Part shown: piece after piece, positions 16,035 to 18,376 of the stretch
Layout of the letters: every line of letters starts with the position of its first letter
Numbering within the stretch: position 1 is the stretch's first letter
From: JABEVB01 sp049965775
Lineage (GTDB): Bacteria > Planctomycetota > Phycisphaerae > WQYP01
DNA length: 18,376 bases
Direction: 5' to 3'
Assembly: GCA_049965775.1 (NCBI GenBank)
Contig: JBMFVX010000053.1
Location: 1 to 18,376, forward strand
Notes under the pieces: model-generated
What the model saw: the letters and a program-made list of their open reading frames with translations, nothing else
Told to the model about the DNA's origin: nothing
Databases searched by the model: none
Position numbers and translations under genes: made by a program

Positions 16035-17150
16035 GTGAACGTGCTGCTGCGCATTATAGCCCTGGTGTTCAAAGAGCTGGCAACGGTCTTTAAAGAGCCG
16101 CGCAGTCGCATGACCATTATTGTTCCGCCGCTGCTGCAGATGTTTGTCTTCGGCTATGCCGCCTCGTTTGATCTGCACCAGGCCCGCTTTGCCGTCTGGG
16201 ATCAGGACCACGGTCCCGCCGCCACCCGGTTAATTGCCGATGTGCGGGCCTCGAATGTATTTTGGTACGCAGGTGATGTTTCAAGCCCGGCTGCGGTCCG
16301 CCGTTGGGTAGACAACAAAAAAGTCATGATGGTGCTCGAAATTCCCGAAGATTTTGAGCGCAACCTCACCAACCGCGGCAATGCCCGCGTTGAAGTCCTC
16401 GTGGATGGCCGCAACTCCAACACGGCCGGCACAGCGCTCATTTATCTTAACAGCATTATCAGCGCGTTTAACAACCAATGGCGTGCCGCCAACCATTTAC
16501 CGGCCGCTCCCGTTGATGCGGTGGTGCGCGCCTGGTACAACCCCGAGTTCGAATCACGCTGGGATATTGTCCCCGGCCTCATCGGCCTTCTGACGCTGCT
16601 GCAGATGATTTTGCTCACGGCCATGTCGGTGGCACGCGAGCGCGAGCAAGGCACACTCGATCAATTGCTGGTAACGCCCATGGGCCCGCTCGAAATTATC
16701 ATAGGCAAGTGTGTGCCGACGCTGCTCATCGGCCTCGGCCAGGCCACGGCGGCATTGCTGGTGGCCCGATTCTGGTTCGGCATTCCCTTTGCCGGCTCCT
16801 ACGGCGTTTTATATCTGGGGCTTGGCATATTTTTGCTGGCATCCATCGGTGTGGGCCTTTTTGTTTCGACCTTTACCGCCACCATGCAGCAGGCCATGCT
16901 CGGCACCTTCTTGTTTATGGTGCCGTTTGCCATTCTCTCGGGCCTCACCACACCCATCACCTCCATGCCGCTTTTGGTGCAGCACATAACGCTGATTGAC
17001 CCCCTGCGCTATGCCGTCACCCTCATTCACGAGGTGTACCTGCAGGCCTACGGCCTGAGCGGCATCTGGCCGCAGCTTTGGCCTTTATTGCTCATTGCTG
17101 CCGTCACGCTGCTCTGGAGCAGTTGGGCATTCTGGCGGAAGCTGAACTGA
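16035..17150 (+). CDS. ybhR: ABC-2 type permease (YbhR-like)
   Basis: This is the second permease of the exporter, with 371 residues and the same topology as its neighbour. The first span is at about 26-44, an extracytoplasmic domain at about 45-176, then spans at about 177-199, 222-246, 256-278, 286-305 and 345-365. The coupling loop AREREQGTLDQLLVTPM is at 200-216 and the end motif IDPLRYAVTLIHEVYL is at 321-336, both typical of YbhR/YhhJ proteins. The start is GTG 16035, only 2 bp after the preceding stop. An efficient ribosome-binding site is not obvious, which fits translational coupling. It is the last gene of the efflux operon. Confidence 0.92.
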   Translation: MNVLLRIIALVFKELATVFKEPRSRMTIIVPPLLQMFVFGYAASFDLHQARFAVWDQDHGPAATRLIADVRASNVFWYAGDVSSPAAVRRWVDNKKVMMVLEIPEDFERNLTNRGNARVEVLVDGRNSNTAGTALIYLNSIISAFNNQWRAANHLPAAPVDAVVRAWYNPEFESRWDIVPGLIGLLTLLQMILLTAMSVAREREQGTLDQLLVTPMGPLEIIIGKCVPTLLIGLGQATAALLVARFWFGIPFAGSYGVLYLGLGIFLLASIGVGLFVSTFTATMQQAMLGTFLFMVPFAILSGLTTPITSMPLLVQHITLIDPLRYAVTLIHEVYLQAYGLSGIWPQLWPLLLIAAVTLLWSSWAFWRKLN

Positions 17151-17176
17151 GGCGGTGCTAAGGATTTTGGCTGGGA

Positions 17177-17196
17177 ATATAATAAAAGTATTATAT
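17177..17196 (+). promoter_or_regulatory. Perfect palindrome covering a TATAAT box before the XRE gene
   Basis: ATATAATA-AAAG-TATTATAT is an exact 8-bp inverted repeat with a 4-bp spacer. It includes a perfect -10 hexamer, TATAAT, at 17178-17183. No good -35 is seen at 17 bp. The position, just before an XRE-type regulator gene, suggests an autoregulatory operator as in toxin-antitoxin modules. It could alternatively form a short AT-rich hairpin ending the upstream efflux transcript, but it is not a typical terminator. Confidence 0.5.
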
Positions 17197-17250
17197 GCAG
17201 GTAGACATTCACGCGAGATACTTGATGCCATACTATTGCGGAGTAACCTT

Positions 17251-17739
17251 ATGATAAAGACCCGAAATCAAAGCCAAGGTGGCGTACAAGCTAAGCGCAG
17301 CAGCGATGCCGTCGCAATTTTGAACCGTATGGCCGGGGACGACCCTTCTTTGCTTCAAAGCATTGAGATCAGTCGCACCAATGCCCGCGTGGCCCAACTC
17401 ATTTACGATGCGCGAGCCGATGCCGGCCTTACCCAGGCCCAGCTCGCCGCCCTGATCGGCACCCGCCAGCCGGTGATTGCCCGACTCGAAGATGCTGATT
17501 ACGCGGGACATTCCCTCTCGATGCTGCAAAAAATCGCCGCCGCCCTCGGCCGTACCCTGCAGATCGAAATGCCCCCGATGCCCCCGGCCGCCAAAACAAA
17601 ACGCCGCGCGAAATGTGCAGAACCTTCAGTTCTCCCAACTCGTGTACGTCTTCTCGATAAGGCTCGTCGCTCCATGGGGAGTGTTTCGATAGATTTACGG
17701 CGCGTGAAGATTTCACAAAGCAGTGCGCCAAATGGCTGA
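17251..17739 (+). CDS. XRE/Cro-type helix-turn-helix protein, HigA-like orphan antitoxin or regulator
   Basis: The 162-residue product has an XRE helix-turn-helix at about 46-104 (LIYDARADAGLTQAQLAALIG, then TRQPVIARLEDADY and MLQKIAAALGRTLQIEM). This is the arrangement found in antitoxins partnered with RelE/HigB-like toxins. An N-terminal extension (1-45) precedes it. After MPPMPP a basic, low-complexity tail of about 50 residues follows that I do not recognise and that may be a drifted end. The ATG at 17251 follows GGAG with 7 nt spacing; an in-frame GTG at 17155 is rejected because the palindromic promoter lies between. No toxin gene is seen directly up- or downstream, so it is an orphan here. 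It probably represses itself through the palindrome at 17177-17196. Confidence 0.7.
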   Translation: MIKTRNQSQGGVQAKRSSDAVAILNRMAGDDPSLLQSIEISRTNARVAQLIYDARADAGLTQAQLAALIGTRQPVIARLEDADYAGHSLSMLQKIAAALGRTLQIEMPPMPPAAKTKRRAKCAEPSVLPTRVRLLDKARRSMGSVSIDLRRVKISQSSAPNG

Positions 17740-17981
17740 CATTTGAAGCTGCCCAACCCTCGCCCGCGGTTCGGAGCGTGATGCGGCCCCAAACCCCAAC
17801 ATTTATCCACCGGCTCGCCAGCGGTAACTGCCCTGCAACCCGCACTCTTGGCCGATATTGCGGGTCGGCACTGGCCGCGGCACGACTGCCATGCTATTTG
17901 GAATGCGACCTCTGAAATGCGCTCCCTGGCCGTTCGGCGTCCGCCGTTGCCAGCCTGGCTGGCGGGGTGGTGAAATGGGAT
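17740..17981. other. Gene-free spacer between the XRE gene and the DUF4209 remnant
   Basis: No supported gene is seen here. It holds a perfect 7-bp inverted repeat, GCCAGCC-T-GGCTGGC (17949-17963), just past the end of the - strand DUF4209 frame, without a T-run. It also holds TTATCCACC (17803-17811), one mismatch from a DnaA box. Open frames on both strands are Arg/Pro-rich and look like noise. Confidence 0.4.
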
Positions 17982-18296
17982 TTATGGGCTGGGCTTTGGG
18001 GCGGCCCGCAACCCTCCGAGCAGCAGCATTATATGGAGGAGCCGGTCGGACGACGCGTAACCGAGACTGCTTGGCGGCAGGATGCCGTGCAAAAGGTGAT
18101 TTCGCAGATTCCATCCGCGCTGGTCCGTAAGCACCACGCGGAAATATAATGCAACGTCGTCCGAGATAACATCAACAACCAGCTGGTCCCGCAGCAGTTC
18201 GTCGAGTGTCCTGAGGCAGAAGGTCCCGCGTTCCCGGCCCGGCTTGTAGGTTGCCCCGCCGGAAAGTTTCAGAATCACCCGGAGAGCCTGCTCGAT
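17982..18296 (-). pseudogene. C-terminal remnant of a DUF4209-family protein (RNxxxHG motif)
   Basis: Read on the - strand, the frame gives IEQALRVILKLSGG, TLDELLRDQL, then VLTDQRGWNLRNHLLHGIL and SSDRLLHIMLLL before its stop at 17982. RNHLLHG (18104-18084) fits the RNxxxHG motif that defines DUF4209, and the order of segments around it fits that domain's end. A TAA at 18299-18297 and a TAG about 40 nt further upstream interrupt the same frame, although the residues between and before them (such as VLIVQFRLNQD) still look related. It is therefore probably a decayed gene whose 5' part lies beyond the window. A 98-residue product from GTG 18278 is possible but would be only a fragment. The R-x4-H spacing resembles HEPN nucleases, so a lost defence-type protein is conceivable; this is inference. 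Confidence 0.55.
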
Positions 18297-18376
18297 TTAG
18301 TCTTGGTTCAGCCGGAATTGGACAATCAGTACCGACGCCTAAGGTACTGTCGGGTTCGGACGGGTGCGTTTTTTTA

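Noticed and set aside
17155..17250. N-terminal extension of the XRE protein, or a small toxin gene upstream of it
   Set aside because: The stretch contains the palindromic promoter, has no toxin-like sequence, and the ATG at 17251 has its own ribosome-binding site.
17803..18149. Overlapping open frames on both strands of 60-103 codons
   Set aside because: Pro/Arg-rich products without motifs; they are shadows of the DUF4209 remnant and the spacer beside it.

Overview
The window carries dnaA, katG, a complete arsenic-resistance operon and an ABC-2 efflux operon, all on the + strand. It is flanked by a nucleotide-sugar dehydrogenase gene on the - strand that runs off the left edge and by a decayed - strand gene at the right edge. 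The DNA is moderately GC-rich and bacterial. The DnaA type, dnaA standing without dnaN or a box-rich origin, and the general look of the proteins suggest a planctomycete-like bacterium, perhaps Phycisphaerae. That placement is inference, not proof.

Left part (1-3542). A WbpA/UDP-GlcNAc-type dehydrogenase is read leftward from a promoter whose spacer holds a perfect TTAG-N4-CTAA type inverted repeat. About 800 bp without a convincing protein gene separates it from dnaA. This gap holds a near-consensus rightward promoter (TTGACA-N17-TATTTT) and several stem-loops, so dnaA probably has a long structured leader or lies behind a small RNA. katG, a full catalase-peroxidase, follows dnaA.

Arsenic operon (5808-11938): arsR, arsC, arsD fused to an AhpD-like (CMD) domain, a second CMD-fold protein, a two-halved arsA, acr3 and arsM. 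ArsR is the As(III) sensor. ArsC reduces arsenate. ArsD hands arsenite to the ArsA ATPase, which energises the Acr3 efflux permease. ArsM methylates arsenite. Two promoters, before arsR and before arsC, carry the same operator-like inverted repeat at the same distance from an identical -10 box. The arsR promoter predicts a leaderless mRNA. Extra vicinal cysteine pairs sit in the tails of ArsD-CMD, Acr3 and ArsM, and ArsR ends in a Cys cluster.

Efflux operon (12031-17150): four tightly packed genes in the same order as E. coli ybhG-ybhF-ybhS-ybhR (membrane-fusion protein, double ATPase, two ABC-2 permeases).

Right end (17151-18376): an XRE-type regulator resembling an orphan antitoxin, with a perfect palindrome over its -10 box, then the C-terminal part of a DUF4209 (RNxxxHG) protein on the - strand, cut by in-frame stops. 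No rRNA, tRNA, CRISPR or insertion sequence was recognised.
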